Shown: positions 51,958 through 61,682, counted from the stretch's first letter. The stretch: 64,000 nucleotides of DNA from an uncultured Clostridia bacterium (GCA_947589355.1 CANPZC010000001.1:186001-250000); one strand, 5' to 3'. Numbers and translations: made by a program. Notes: a model not told the origin generated them from the letters alone.

Positions 51958-52084
51958 TATATTATAACATAAAAGCGAAAGCGTTATGTTATAATTGTCC
52001 GATACGTCGGGAGCAGACCCTTTGGTCTGCGTATCGACGAGGACATAAGATTATAATATGATCATCTATGATTATATTATAACA
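51958..52084. repeat. Three consecutive inverted repeats bounded by a 12-base direct repeat
   Basis: Repeat A: ATTATAACATAA (51961-51972) and its perfect inverse (51984-51995), with GC-GAAA-GC at the tip. Repeat B: CGATACG (52000-52006) with CGTATCG (52030-52036), enclosing CAGACC/GGTCTG. Repeat C: TTATAATATGATCAT (52051-52065) with ATGATTATATTATAA (52068-52082), one G-T pair. TATATTATAACA occurs as a direct repeat at 51958-51969 and 52073-52084, bounding the block. On the minus strand each copy reads as an extended TGt -10 box. Confidence 0.75.
51961..51966 (-). promoter_or_regulatory. Proximal -10 box of the EAL gene
   Basis: Minus strand TATAAT with TGt before it, about 40 bases before the start codon. 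No good -35 box is seen. Because the box lies in one arm of repeat A, a mirrored TGTTATAAT faces the other way at 51987-51995. Confidence 0.5.
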
Positions 52085-52103
52085 CAGTTTATTCTTTTCT
52101 ACA
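52075..52103 (-). promoter_or_regulatory. Distal promoter of the EAL gene
   Basis: Minus strand TTGTAG, 17-base spacer and TATAAT (52080-52075) with extended TGt. A transcript from here would carry repeats A and B in a leader of about 150 bases. Confidence 0.5.
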
Positions 52104-52147
52104 AGTAAAAAAACTTTGAGACTTTTGTGCAATTTGCATAAATCATC

Positions 52148-52176
52148 TTGACAGCCGCGACAGAACGGTATATAAT
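52148..52176 (+). promoter_or_regulatory. Promoter of TauE-type exporter gene
   Basis: TTGACA at 52148-52153, 17-base spacer, TATAAT at 52171-52176. Confidence 0.85.
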
Positions 52177-52204
52177 TCATTTATAGATGTTTTGAGGTGA
52201 AAAA

Positions 52205-52984
52205 ATGCTGCTGAAAATACTGGTTTGCTTTCTTGCAGGAATAGGCGCAGGGCTCGGCACGGGTTTTGCAGGCATGAGCGCGGCTGCGGTGATAAGCCCC
52301 ATGCTGATAACATTTCTCGATATGTCTGCCTATCAGGCGGTGGGTATAGCTCTTGCCAGCGATGTTCTTGCAAGCGCCGTAAGCGCATATACATACGGCA
52401 AAAACAAAAATCTTGATATAAAAAACGGCATAATTATGATGCTCACGGTGCTGGTGTTCACTCTGCTGGGCAGCTATGCCGCAAGTAAAGTGCCAAACGC
52501 CACAATGGGCAGTTTTTCGGTGTTTATGACTATGCTGCTCGGCATAAAATTCATAGTAAGACCCGTCATGACTACCAAAGAAGCGATGATGTCCGCCGAT
52601 GCAAAAAAGCGCGCTGTGCAGTCGGTGGCGTGCGGCGCTGTGATAGGCTCTATCTGCGGTTTTATCGGCGCAGGCGGCGGAATGATGATGCTGCTGATAC
52701 TGACAAGCGTTCTGGGCTATGAGCTGAAAACGGCGGTCGGCACAAGCGTTTTTATAATGACATTCACGGCGTTTACGGGCGCGGCAGGGCACTTTGTCAT
52801 AGGCGGAATGCCGGACGTTTTCTGCCTTGCGGTGTGTGTGGTATCAACGCTTTTGTGGGCAAGGGTGGCGGCGCTTTTTGCAAACAAAGCCACACCAACG
52901 GCGCTTAACAGGGCAACCGGCGTGGTGCTTACAGTCCTTGGCGGCGCGATACTTTTGTTCAGACTGCTGCCGAAAATGTTGTGA
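52205..52984 (+). CDS. TauE/SafE family sulfite or organosulfur exporter
   Basis: This 259-residue membrane protein has about eight helices in two similar halves. The family mark GxGxG is seen twice: LAGIGAGLGTGFAGMSAA near 10 and GSICGFIGAGGGMMML near 150. Members carry sulfite, sulfoacetate or other anions out of the cell. GAGGTG lies five bases before the ATG. It is monocistronic. CysK and a C-S lyase elsewhere in the window are sulfur genes, but no direct link is visible. Confidence 0.92.
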   Translation: MLLKILVCFLAGIGAGLGTGFAGMSAAAVISPMLITFLDMSAYQAVGIALASDVLASAVSAYTYGKNKNLDIKNGIIMMLTVLVFTLLGSYAASKVPNATMGSFSVFMTMLLGIKFIVRPVMTTKEAMMSADAKKRAVQSVACGAVIGSICGFIGAGGGMMMLLILTSVLGYELKTAVGTSVFIMTFTAFTGAAGHFVIGGMPDVFCLAVCVVSTLLWARVAALFANKATPTALNRATGVVLTVLGGAILLFRLLPKML

Positions 52985-52998
52985 TAGTAAAAAACATA

Positions 52999-53022
52999 CC
53001 GATGAAAAATAATTCATCGGCA
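52999..53022. terminator. Terminator between TauE and cyclophilin-like genes
   Basis: CCGATGAA (52999-53006) pairs perfectly with TTCATCGG (53013-53020). T-rich sequence follows on both strands, stronger on the minus strand. Confidence 0.75.
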
Positions 53023-53028
53023 TTTGTT

Positions 53029-53511
53029 TTATTTATCAAACGTTACCTGCGCATCTTGCTTTCCTGCCGCGTTTTCCAAGCCGTCGGCGTTCTCTATATA
53101 GCCGATTTTAGTGTACGAATACGGCGTTGAAAAGCTGTCATAAAAAAGCACTATGCAGTTGTCGCCGTAAAGCATTATCTCGCCTTTTTTGATATTGCCC
53201 ACCTTTTCGGCGCTTGTCGGAAATTTAGTGTCCGTATAAATGTACTTTTCATTGCCGTTGAGTTCGCTCATCGTGAAAGACATAGGCAGCATCGACCCGA
53301 ATTTCTCAGCAGCCTCGGTATCGTAAAAATGCGCCGTGTAGCTTTCGCCGTTTACAGTAACAGTCATGGTTTCCTCCTTGTCCTCACTTTGCTGTGTTTG
53401 TACCGTGGCAGATGAAATATCCTGCGAAACGCCGCTTGTATCTGCACAGCCCGTTGTCAGTGCAGAAGAAGCCGCCGCCATTATCAAGAGCGCAATAGCA
53501 TAAAATTTCAT
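53029..53511 (-). CDS. Cyclophilin-like fold lipoprotein
   Basis: The ATG at 53511 follows AAGGCGG by eight bases. The 160-residue protein has a lipoprotein signal with lipobox TTGC near residue 22 and a Gln/Ser/Asp linker. The remaining 110 residues fit the cyclophilin-like beta-barrel family found in Clostridia: MTVTVNGESYTAHFYDTEAAE, LPMSFTMSELNGNEK, GEIMLYGDNCIVLFYDSF and YTKIGYIENADGLE. The fold resembles cyclophilin, but prolyl isomerase activity is not assured. It is cotranscribed with the DUF3737 gene upstream (13-base gap). Confidence 0.88.
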   Translation of the reverse strand: MKFYAIALLIMAAASSALTTGCADTSGVSQDISSATVQTQQSEDKEETMTVTVNGESYTAHFYDTEAAEKFGSMLPMSFTMSELNGNEKYIYTDTKFPTSAEKVGNIKKGEIMLYGDNCIVLFYDSFSTPYSYTKIGYIENADGLENAAGKQDAQVTFDK

Positions 53512-53524
53512 AAACTTCACCGCC

Positions 53525-54382
53525 TTACACAGCGTTTTTTGAATTCAGGTGAATTTGAATTTTCGTTTTGTCCACGTCCACCTTGTCGCGCTCCATAATA
53601 AGTTCGTCAATGCCGTCGCAGCGAATTATGCCGCCCGAGGGGTTTTTAACGCTGTCGATAGTTCCGCAGATGTCGGCATCAACGGTTGAATATTCAAAAG
53701 CAAGTGTGGTGTTCAGCAGCCTGCAATTTATCATTTTAAGGTTTTCTACAAAGCACAGCCCTTGCAGACTCTCGATAGTGCAGTTTATCAGCGTGAGGTT
53801 TTTAGCGTTCCAGCCGAGGTATTCGCCCGAAATGTAGCAGCCCTGCGCGGTAATGTTTTCGCTGTTCCAGAAAGCATCTTTGCTGATAAGCCGCGAGTTT
53901 CGTATATTTATATTTTTTGCGCCGTCAAAACAGTAGTTGCCCACCAGCTCCAGTTCGTCTATCTCCATGTTCTCACAGTTCATGGCTAGGTAATCGCCGC
54001 TTGCGGAAACATTTTTTATCTTCACGTTTTTGCAGTCCCACAGCGTTTCGGCAGCATTTGTGAACGACACATTTTCAAGAGTTATGGCGTCGCAGCGTCT
54101 GAAACCTTTCGGCGCGATGTACATGGTATCTTTAACGGTGATGTTGTTTGTATACCATATGCCTGCTCTGCCCATTTCAAAAAACGTGCTGCCGCTCACA
54201 AAAATGTCATGCGAATACCAGATAGGGTACTTCCATTTGAAAGAGCTTTCATATATTTTTATATTTTTACTGTGTTTGAGAGGTGACTCGCCGTCGTCAA
54301 AAGTGCATTCTCTGAAAATTGCGTTCTCAGCCTGAAACATGGCGCGTTCACCCGTGTATGTACCGCCGATGTATTCTTTCAT
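53525..54382 (-). CDS. DUF3737 right-handed beta-helix protein
   Basis: The ATG at 54382 follows TGGAGGCG by six bases. The 285-residue protein lacks a signal peptide. Nearly the whole length is made of short turns of the type CENMEIDELELVG and SENITAQGCYISG, in which N or C caps recur every 18-22 residues, the pattern of a parallel beta-helix. The front MKEYIGGTYTGERAMFQAE and the WKYPIWYSHDI segment are DUF3737 landmarks. Its role is unknown. Confidence 0.9.
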   Translation of the reverse strand: MKEYIGGTYTGERAMFQAENAIFRECTFDDGESPLKHSKNIKIYESSFKWKYPIWYSHDIFVSGSTFFEMGRAGIWYTNNITVKDTMYIAPKGFRRCDAITLENVSFTNAAETLWDCKNVKIKNVSASGDYLAMNCENMEIDELELVGNYCFDGAKNINIRNSRLISKDAFWNSENITAQGCYISGEYLGWNAKNLTLINCTIESLQGLCFVENLKMINCRLLNTTLAFEYSTVDADICGTIDSVKNPSGGIIRCDGIDELIMERDKVDVDKTKIQIHLNSKNAV

Positions 54383-54401
54383 TTTATTCGCCTCCATTAT
54401 T

Positions 54402-54431
54402 AGTATAGCACTTTTCTTTGAAAATTACAAA
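54402..54431 (-). promoter_or_regulatory. Promoter of DUF3737 operon
   Basis: Minus strand TTGTAA (54431-54426), 18-base spacer, TATACT (54407-54402) with extended TGc. Confidence 0.55.
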
Positions 54432-54458
54432 TACTTATTGTGAATAGCTCGCTATGCT

Positions 54459-54487
54459 TGACAGCTATCGCAGGGAATGTTATACTT
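54459..54487 (+). promoter_or_regulatory. Promoter of C-S lyase gene
   Basis: TTGACA at 54459-54464, 17-base spacer, TATACT at 54482-54487 with extended TGt. Confidence 0.85.
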
Positions 54488-54504
54488 AAGGGGGAGATGA
54501 TTGT

Positions 54505-55656
54505 ATGTATGATTTTGATAAAGTGACCGACCGCAGCGGCACCTACTCGCTGAAGTGGGATATAAAAAATGGCGAGCTGCCAATGTGGGTGGCGGATATG
54601 GATTTTCAGACCGCGCCCGAGATAACCGAAGAAATAGTAAAGCGCGCGCAGCACGGCGTTTTCGGCTACACGATAATTCCCGATGAATGGTATGATGCAT
54701 ACGCAGGCTGGTGGCAAACGCGCCACAATTTTATGATGAACAAACAGCGGCTGATATTCAGCACAGGCATAGTGCCCATAATTTCAAGCTGCGTGAGAAA
54801 GCTTACAACCGCCGCCGAAAATGTAGTCATACTCACGCCGGTGTACAACGTTTTTGTAAACAGCATCGTCAACAACGGCAGAAACGTTTTGCAGTGTCCT
54901 TTGAAATATGAATACGGCTGTTACAGCATTGATTTTGACACTTTGGAAAATTGTCTTGCACAGCCGCAGACCACGCTGATGATTTTTTGTAATCCTCAAA
55001 ACCCAACGGGGCGCATATGGAGCAGGGAAGAGCTTGCGAAAGTCGGTGAGCTTGCCCACAGGCACGGCGTTACTGTTATCGCGGACGAGATACACTGCGA
55101 CATTACCGACCCCGACTGCGAGTATGTGCCGCATGCTTCGGCTTCCGAGCTTTGCAAGCAAAACTGTGTTGTGTGCCTGTCGCCGACCAAGGCTTTCAAT
55201 CTGGCAGGGCTGCAAACCGCCGCTGCATATGTGCCAAATGAGCATCTTTACAACAAGGTAAAGCGCGCGCTCAACACCGATGAAGTTGCAGAGCCCAACG
55301 CGTTTGCAGTGCAGGCAGCTGTGGCGGCGTTTAACAAGGGCGGCAGTTGGCTTGATGAGCTGCGCGAATATATCTTTCAAAACAAACAGCTGGTCTCAAA
55401 GTTTCTTGAAAAGCAGCTGCCGCAGGTAAAGCTGGTGCAGTCGCAGGCAACATATCTTCTCTGGCTGGATATTTCAAAAACCAGCGAAAATTCTGATGTT
55501 TTTGCAGACGAGATACGCCATAAAACAGGGCTGTATCTTTCAAACGGCGCGCAGTATGGCAAGGGTGGCGAGAGCTTTTTGCGAATGAACATTGCCTGTC
55601 CGAGGGCGTTTGTGCTAGACGGTCTTGAAAGGCTCAAAAAGGCAGTTTTAGAGTAG
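54505..55656 (+). CDS. patB: PatB/MalY family C-S lyase (cystathionine beta-lyase type)
   Basis: This 383-residue fold-type I PLP enzyme splits carbon-sulfur bonds in cystathionine or cysteine conjugates. Landmarks: MWVADMDFQTAPEI near 27, YTIIPDEWYDAYAGWW near 55, NPQNPTGRIW near 162, ADEIHCDI near 194, PLP lysine in SPTKAFNLAGLQ near 230 and FLRMNIACPR near 355. No membrane or signal segment. The start follows GGGGGAGATGA. It is monocistronic. The exact substrate cannot be read from the sequence. Confidence 0.95.
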   Translation: MYDFDKVTDRSGTYSLKWDIKNGELPMWVADMDFQTAPEITEEIVKRAQHGVFGYTIIPDEWYDAYAGWWQTRHNFMMNKQRLIFSTGIVPIISSCVRKLTTAAENVVILTPVYNVFVNSIVNNGRNVLQCPLKYEYGCYSIDFDTLENCLAQPQTTLMIFCNPQNPTGRIWSREELAKVGELAHRHGVTVIADEIHCDITDPDCEYVPHASASELCKQNCVVCLSPTKAFNLAGLQTAAAYVPNEHLYNKVKRALNTDEVAEPNAFAVQAAVAAFNKGGSWLDELREYIFQNKQLVSKFLEKQLPQVKLVQSQATYLLWLDISKTSENSDVFADEIRHKTGLYLSNGAQYGKGGESFLRMNIACPRAFVLDGLERLKKAVLE

Positions 55657-55681
55657 ATCTTATACAATTTTATAGAAATTC

Positions 55682-55726
55682 AATGCACGTATTTTTATTT
55701 GTTTTATACAAGAAAATTCGTGCATT
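55682..55726. repeat. Inverted repeat after the C-S lyase gene
   Basis: AATGCACG (55682-55689) and CGTGCATT (55719-55726) are perfect inverse copies with a 29-base AT-rich loop. No T run follows, so terminator function is doubtful. Confidence 0.4.
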
Positions 55727-55758
55727 ATTGTTTATGCTGCCAAAGATTGTGATAGCGC

Positions 55759-55798
55759 GGTGAAAGTTTGGTGAAATGTGTTGCAGCGTTTTGTGAAA
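55759..55798 (+). promoter_or_regulatory. Phased direct repeats upstream of the FtsX-type gene
   Basis: GTGAAA occurs at 55760, 55771 and 55793, that is 11 and 22 bases apart. The first two are GGTGAAA. Such spacing is typical of OmpR-family response regulator sites; the third copy lies inside the promoter spacer. Confidence 0.5.
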
Positions 55799-55809
55799 AC
55801 CGTTATACT
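55781..55809 (+). promoter_or_regulatory. Promoter of FtsX-type permease gene
   Basis: TTGCAG at 55781-55786, 17-base spacer, TATACT at 55804-55809. Confidence 0.65.
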
Positions 55810-55839
55810 TTTAAGCAGTAAAATTTTGTGAGGGATATT

Positions 55840-58314
55840 ATGCTTAAAATAGTGTACAAAAATTTGGTCGGGCAGTTTAAAAAACAGCGGCTTTTGTCGC
55901 TGCTTCTAGTGCTGAACATTATAATTTCCTGCCTTGTTATATGCTTTTCATACGGGCTTTATCAAAACTATAATGTCATCATATCCAAAGGCGAGGAAGA
56001 GCAGATAAATACTCTTGATATTCTTATAAGCGACGAAAACACGCACATTTTGCAGGGTATAGGGTTTCCCACCGCAAGCGGTATTACCCCCGAAAAGATC
56101 ATCGAGCTTTTGCATTCTATGCCTGCAAGCTGTGAAGAAGATTTGCAGTATATACAGTTAGGTTTTCTTACGCCGTCGCCATTTTTTGCTGGATCTTCAG
56201 AGGACGAAAGCGCAGGCTTTTCAGATGAAGCGATAATGTACTCTGACGAAGCAGAAGCATCATATGGCATTATTGGTTATTCTTGCGGTATCAAAGACGG
56301 TCAGATAATTGATGCTCAGGATATGTTTACCGAGCAGGAGATGAGCGGCAAAGAAAAGCTCGTTTGTGTTACAGATGCCTTGTTTGATGCCAATAAATCT
56401 TCTAGCATTACATATTTAAAATATGATTACACTATACAGATGAAAACACTGCCGCCCGATGCGGATTCTATAATTTTCGGCGGTGAAAAATATACTATAA
56501 AGAAAGTCATCGACACCGGCGGCAATAGCCATATGTTATATATTCCGCTGACCGCCGCCCCGAAAGGCTCTGAAATTCTTTTAGACAGCACAGGCGAGCA
56601 TGAATACCGTTGTTTTACTTTTAGTTTCAATAACAGCCTCACCAAAGAGCAGTATAACGATATAGCCGCTGCCGTCAGAAACGTTTTCGGCGACCTTGTA
56701 TATTTACAGCCCATTGAATTTACAGCCGCGACCGAGATATATTTCTACAAAACGATAATGCTCATATCGGTGATAATAGCCGTGCTGGCAGCGATAAATA
56801 TGGCAATACTGTATCGCTACATACTTGAAAAACGCTCTGCGCAGCTTGCTATTTTCAGAATATGCGGCTGCTCAAAAGGCAAGGCGATAGCTTCTTATCT
56901 GCTGGAATGTCTTATAATAAATGTGCCATTATTTGTACTTACGCAGCTTGTTTATCACAAACTTATAATGCCGCATCTTTCGGGGCTTTTCCCGAACATG
57001 GCAGGCGCTTACAGCTTTAAACTTTATGCCGCGGTTTTCGGTATATACATAGCAGCTTCAACGCTTGTTATGCTTGTGATGATAGTTTGCACCGTTCGCT
57101 CTCACAGTCTTGTGGATATGAAAAAGTCTGCAAAGTCAACAAACAAATTCGGCATAATGAGGGTATTTGAAGTAGTTCAGCTTGCGGCGGTCATAACGAT
57201 GCTGACTTTGATAGTATCAGCCGTAATTTCAAGATATGCGAAGTTTGAGCCGTTTGAAAAATATATTGACAGAAAAGGCTATATGATAATTTTCAGCGAT
57301 ATGGCAACATACCCCGAAGAACTGGCTGAAATAACGGGCGGCGCCGAGCGCATTACAAACCGGTTTGTCAATGCTTATGACGGTGACACGGCTCTTGATG
57401 GTATTTCATATTCAGATGAATTTATAAAGGCTTATTCACCGCCGATAAAAGAGGGCAAATGGCTTACCGACACCGACGAAACATTCGAAAAAGACGGCTA
57501 TATTCCTGCGGTTGTGACTTCATGCGGCGGAAGATACAAGGTCGGAGATGTTTTCGAGAGCGATATAGTAATGAGCTTTGATGAAAACGGCGCGCCCGAC
57601 AAGGTCGTAACTGCAAAATACAAAATAATCGGTATTACCGAGGATAACGCTGCCATTGCTTCGTACATTGTGAATAACTATGTTCCGCATTCGTACAATG
57701 ATATATATGCCGTGTTTAACGATGAGTACGAAACGAATGACCTTTTGCTTACCAGAATTTCAGACACATACGCTTGCTATGGGAATGACGGTGCGCTTCA
57801 TGGTGCGCAGTTTGTGTTCTGCGATAACTTTACCGATGAAGAATACGAAAAGATTGGCGTAATGATAGGCAGAAAGACTTCAAATTATGCCACTCTTTCC
57901 GAAATTTACAGCAACAGTATGCAGTATATCTATGAGCAGATGTACACGCTTTTCCCGATCGCTGTTTGTATCTTCATACTCACAATAATTTCAACCGTAT
58001 CTATCAGCGCAATATATACCAAACGGCAGCTTAGAAATTATGCTATATTCTACATCTGCGGTGCAAGATGGAGGACGTGTGCGCTTCGCAGTCTGAAAAA
58101 CTCTGCAATTACCTGCGGTATAGCTGCGGCTATCTCAGCAATCGTGCTTATAGTCGGCAAACTCACACTGCTGAAAGAAACGGTAATTTCGTTTGGTGTA
58201 TGTCATTTAGCGGTATGCGCTTTGGTAATAGCTTTGTACCTTGTGCTTTCGATGATAATGCCGCTGGCTATCATCGGTTCAAACGAGCCGAAAGAAGTTT
58301 TGAAAGAAGAATAA
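55840..58314 (+). CDS. FtsX-like ABC permease without an adjacent ATPase
   Basis: The ATG at 55840 follows GAGGG by six bases; the upstream GTG overlaps it. The 824-residue protein has one N-terminal helix (about 16-38), a large outside domain (40-300), a core of three or four helices (about 305-425) with RSAQLAIFRICGCSKGKAI, the FtsX coupling segment, a helix near 450, a second outside domain (480-700) and three final helices with a second coupling segment YAIFYICGARWRT. This two-unit layout is that of BceB/SalY-type permeases for antimicrobial peptides. The normal ATPase partner is missing here and must be elsewhere. A terminator follows. Confidence 0.88.
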   Translation: MLKIVYKNLVGQFKKQRLLSLLLVLNIIISCLVICFSYGLYQNYNVIISKGEEEQINTLDILISDENTHILQGIGFPTASGITPEKIIELLHSMPASCEEDLQYIQLGFLTPSPFFAGSSEDESAGFSDEAIMYSDEAEASYGIIGYSCGIKDGQIIDAQDMFTEQEMSGKEKLVCVTDALFDANKSSSITYLKYDYTIQMKTLPPDADSIIFGGEKYTIKKVIDTGGNSHMLYIPLTAAPKGSEILLDSTGEHEYRCFTFSFNNSLTKEQYNDIAAAVRNVFGDLVYLQPIEFTAATEIYFYKTIMLISVIIAVLAAINMAILYRYILEKRSAQLAIFRICGCSKGKAIASYLLECLIINVPLFVLTQLVYHKLIMPHLSGLFPNMAGAYSFKLYAAVFGIYIAASTLVMLVMIVCTVRSHSLVDMKKSAKSTNKFGIMRVFEVVQLAAVITMLTLIVSAVISRYAKFEPFEKYIDRKGYMIIFSDMATYPEELAEITGGAERITNRFVNAYDGDTALDGISYSDEFIKAYSPPIKEGKWLTDTDETFEKDGYIPAVVTSCGGRYKVGDVFESDIVMSFDENGAPDKVVTAKYKIIGITEDNAAIASYIVNNYVPHSYNDIYAVFNDEYETNDLLLTRISDTYACYGNDGALHGAQFVFCDNFTDEEYEKIGVMIGRKTSNYATLSEIYSNSMQYIYEQMYTLFPIAVCIFILTIISTVSISAIYTKRQLRNYAIFYICGARWRTCALRSLKNSAITCGIAAAISAIVLIVGKLTLLKETVISFGVCHLAVCALVIALYLVLSMIMPLAIIGSNEPKEVLKEE

Positions 58315-58320
58315 AAATAT

Positions 58321-58350
58321 TGCCGCCTCGCACAAAACGGGGCGGCAGTT
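58321..58350. terminator. Terminator between FtsX-type and hybrid kinase genes
   Basis: TGCCGCC (58321-58327) pairs perfectly with GGCGGCA (58341-58347). The minus strand has the better T-rich tail, so it mainly serves the kinase gene. Confidence 0.65.
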
Positions 58351-58353
58351 ATG

Positions 58354-61300
58354 TTATTCTTCGCTGAAAAGCTCTTTTAAAAGCTTCATCATTTTTGCAA
58401 TATCAATAGGCTTCGCAAGGTGTCCGTTCATGCCCATTTCAAGGGCTTTTTTCCTGTCCTCTTCAAATGCGTTCGCAGTCATTGCAATTATAGGAGTGTT
58501 TGCAATATCAGGGTCATCAGCGCCGCGTATGACTTTAGTGGCTTCGTAGCCGTCCATTATCGGCATCTGAATGTCCATAAGAACAAGGTCGTAATGTCCC
58601 GCAGCGTTTTTAAGCACCATGTCGCACGCTATCTGACCGTTTTCGGCGGTCTCTACTTTGAAGCCTGCATCGCCTAAAAGCTCAACAGCTATCTCGCGGT
58701 TAAGATCGTTATCCTCGGCAAGAAGTATGCATTTGCCTGTGAAGCGGTCATCGCGCTTGACTGTGTTGCTAGTTTCTTTGTTCTTGTCTGCATGACCGAG
58801 GCAGTCCTCCAGCTTGCGGTGCAGGTCGGATGCGAACAGCGGTTTGCTGATAAAGCCCGTAACGCCTGCCTCGCGCGCTTCTGCCTCAATGTCAGACCAG
58901 TCATACGCCGACATGAGTATTATAGGCATTGAATCGCCTACAGTTCTGCGAATGTTGCGCACCGTTTCAACGCCGTTCATCTCGGGCATCGACCAGTCAA
59001 CTATGTATACTGCAAACGGGTCTGCAAGCTCCACGGCTTCCGATGCGCGCACAATAGCTTCACGTCCCGAAAGCGTCCATTCAGCCCTCATGCCTATCTG
59101 CCGCAGCATTTTTGAAACGCTCTGGCAGCTTACCATATCGTCATCAACGACCAGACTGCGCACGCCGCTGAGCTCGATTATCGGCGCAATATCTTTATGC
59201 TGCGCTGTGAACTTAAGCTGAAGCGAAACAGTAAACTGCGAGCCCTTGTCGGGAACGCTGCTAACGCTTATAGTGCCGCCCATCATGTCAACAATGTTCT
59301 TAGTTATCGCCATACCGAGACCCGTGCCCTGTATACCGCTTACGGTAGAATTCCGCTCTCTGGTGAACGGGTCAAACACCGTTTCAATAAATTCGGGGCT
59401 CATGCCTATGCCTGTGTCGCTTACGCAAAATTCATATATGCCGCTGCCCGGGGTTTCGCACGGCTTTTGCGTTACTCGTATGGCAACGCTGCCGCCCGTC
59501 GGCGTGAATTTAATAGCATTTGAAGTAAGGTTGAGCAGAACCTGATTGAGCCTCAGCCTGTCGCAGAAAACTTCTTCGTCCGTTACGTCCACCGTGTCAA
59601 TGAACATCTCCAGCCCCTTTGCGTGAATGTCGGACTGAATAATGTTGCGCAGACCCTGCAAAATATCTGCAAGATTTTCGGGGCGTTCTTCAATAGTAAC
59701 TTTGCCCGATTCTATGCGGCTCATATCAAGAACGTCATTTATAAGGCTGAGCAGGTGGTTTGAAGCCTGCGCTATTTTTGCAAGGTAGTCGCGCGCGCGT
59801 TCTTCGTTGTCAAGGTGAGCGGTGGTAAGCGCCGTGTAGCCTATGATAGCGTTCATAGGCGTGCGTATATCGTGCGACATATTGTTAAGAAATGTAGTTT
59901 TAGCACGGTTTGCGGAATCTGCGGCTTTCAAAGCGTTAGAAAGCTCCTGCGCGTTTTCTTCAAGCTGCAAGGTCTTCGCCTCAAGTTCTCCCGTAGCCTG
60001 CGCGATCCTCTTTTTAAGGCGTTTCTGGTTGTGTGAACGCACCACGAGCATGGCTATCGTGAATACCAGCAGCAAAATCATTATCGTGCCGACAATGCCG
60101 TAAATAGGGTTGTTGTAGAGGAAAGATGTAAGCCCTATCTTGGTGTCAATACTGTTGTCTATCTCGCGTGACTGAATAGATTCAAGCTGCGCCTCGGTAA
60201 AGCAGTCAGCGCCCTTGTCAAGCAGAGAAAGCAGGTATCTGCCGCCCTCAACTTCGCTGCCGACTGCATATGACAGGGAAGTATCGCCGAAAACTACCGA
60301 AAGCAAGCGTTTTTTGGTGTCCTCACGAACATAGTGGTTCGCAGTGTAAGAATAAAGTATAGTGGCATCGGCTCTTTTGTCAAGCACCGCCTGCACGCAC
60401 TCATCGGTGGTGGCGCAGCGTATTATCTGATCTTCGCTGTACTGCTCTTTCACAAGGTCGTTGAGCGCATCGGCTCTTTCAAGAAGTGCCACACGCTCGG
60501 GTTCGCCCTTGAAGCCTTGCAGAGTAAGCCTTGCAAAATTTGTGTGGAAGTACGGCACTGTTATCTTGTAGCCCTCCTGCTCTGCAAGATAGTAGTCGCC
60601 TGCAAAATCAAGCACTATGTCGGCAGATTCTTCTGCACGCAGCTTGTAATATTCATTTCTGTCTTTAACGTGTATGTACTCGTATTTCAAATCGAGCCGC
60701 TTGGCAACATCGCTGAATATCTCGGGCAGAATGCCTTTTGCCTCGCCGCCGTCAAAATAGCAGTAAGGAACGCGGTCGGGGTTTATCAGCACTTTCAAAG
60801 TCTTTTCCGAAGTGTGAATATCTTCAAGAAACTTTCTCTCGCCCGCATTCATGATTATAGAGCCCGAATGGTCGGTCGAATAGTACGCCTCGTGCAGCGT
60901 ATCGCGCCAGTTGGGGTCGTGCAGATCCATTTCGTCAATAGCCGCATTTATCCTGTCCATAAGGTCGGTGCGGTCTTTGCGTGTGCATATGTAAAACGGG
61001 CTGGCATCTATAGAATCCAGTATCCACTCATTATCCAGAAGCCGCAGACTTCCCGAAACAGCTGCATCTATCTTTTCATCTTGCAGCGCAGCCGAAAGTT
61101 CTTCCTGCGTATCAAAATACACAGGCTCAAAATCAAAACCTTTTTCTTCGGCAAATGTTTCAAATGTTTCGTTTTTGGAGTTGTCTTCCAGCATACCTAT
61201 TTCTATACCGTCGTATGTGGAATAGTCGCCCTCAACAATGTCGGTATTGCCTATTTTTACCGTAAGTATAGTAGAGCTTACGCCGATGTTTTGCTTTGAG

Positions 61301-61629
61301 AACAAAAATTCTTCCTCGCGCTCGGGCGTTTTTGATACAGACGTTACAATGTCAACTTCGCCGCTGCGAAGCATATCAAGCGAATCTGCATAAGAGCCCT
61401 CGTAACCTATGTATTCATATGACCAGCCTGCGTGAATAGAAAGCCTTTGCAGAAATTCATAGCCGTAGCCGCTGCGGTGACCGTCCTCGTCAATAACGTG
61501 GTAGCCCGAGAAGGCGAAAAATCCCACTTTCAGTACCTCGTTGCTGCTTTCTTCAGCAAAGGCGGCAGGGCACAAAGCCCCCACCATTATAAATAGTATA
61601 GTCAAGCATATAAGAAACCGTTTCTTCAT
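58354..61629 (-). CDS. Hybrid sensor histidine kinase with two periplasmic-binding domains
   Basis: The start at 61629 (MKKRFLICL) follows GGAGAG by six bases; length 1091. Order: signal peptide (1-25, cut after AFA); first SBP_bac_3-type domain (about 32-255, [13 protein letters not shown]...SGYGYEFLQ); second such domain (about 275-500, [16 protein letters not shown]); TM helix 507-530; coiled coil 535-575; HisKA with H586 in [12 protein letters not shown]; HATPase_c with [17 protein letters not shown] and [12 protein letters not shown]; receiver 1 (about 825-945, [10 protein letters not shown]); receiver 2 (about 965-1088, [11 protein letters not shown]). It resembles EvgS/BvgS-type venus-flytrap sensors but has two receivers and no HPt. 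Ligand probably an amino acid or similar. Confidence 0.95.
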   Translation of the reverse strand: MKKRFLICLTILFIMVGALCPAAFAEESSNEVLKVGFFAFSGYHVIDEDGHRSGYGYEFLQRLSIHAGWSYEYIGYEGSYADSLDMLRSGEVDIVTSVSKTPEREEEFLFSKQNIGVSSTILTVKIGNTDIVEGDYSTYDGIEIGMLEDNSKNETFETFAEEKGFDFEPVYFDTQEELSAALQDEKIDAAVSGSLRLLDNEWILDSIDASPFYICTRKDRTDLMDRINAAIDEMDLHDPNWRDTLHEAYYSTDHSGSIIMNAGERKFLEDIHTSEKTLKVLINPDRVPYCYFDGGEAKGILPEIFSDVAKRLDLKYEYIHVKDRNEYYKLRAEESADIVLDFAGDYYLAEQEGYKITVPYFHTNFARLTLQGFKGEPERVALLERADALNDLVKEQYSEDQIIRCATTDECVQAVLDKRADATILYSYTANHYVREDTKKRLLSVVFGDTSLSYAVGSEVEGGRYLLSLLDKGADCFTEAQLESIQSREIDNSIDTKIGLTSFLYNNPIYGIVGTIMILLLVFTIAMLVVRSHNQKRLKKRIAQATGELEAKTLQLEENAQELSNALKAADSANRAKTTFLNNMSHDIRTPMNAIIGYTALTTAHLDNEERARDYLAKIAQASNHLLSLINDVLDMSRIESGKVTIEERPENLADILQGLRNIIQSDIHAKGLEMFIDTVDVTDEEVFCDRLRLNQVLLNLTSNAIKFTPTGGSVAIRVTQKPCETPGSGIYEFCVSDTGIGMSPEFIETVFDPFTRERNSTVSGIQGTGLGMAITKNIVDMMGGTISVSSVPDKGSQFTVSLQLKFTAQHKDIAPIIELSGVRSLVVDDDMVSCQSVSKMLRQIGMRAEWTLSGREAIVRASEAVELADPFAVYIVDWSMPEMNGVETVRNIRRTVGDSMPIILMSAYDWSDIEAEAREAGVTGFISKPLFASDLHRKLEDCLGHADKNKETSNTVKRDDRFTGKCILLAEDNDLNREIAVELLGDAGFKVETAENGQIACDMVLKNAAGHYDLVLMDIQMPIMDGYEATKVIRGADDPDIANTPIIAMTANAFEEDRKKALEMGMNGHLAKPIDIAKMMKLLKELFSEE

Positions 61630-61682
61630 GTTCAGCTCTCCATTATATATATTTGCCGCAAGGCGCAATTTTCTATAATACT

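Noticed and set aside
51997..52044. Known riboswitch class (c-di-GMP, guanidine, purine) before the EAL gene
   Set aside because: None of the conserved core sequences of these classes can be found in the block; kept as an unexplained structure instead.
60334..61299. 321-codon open frame on the plus strand
   Set aside because: Antisense to the sensor part of the hybrid kinase and without recognisable motifs or a ribosome site.
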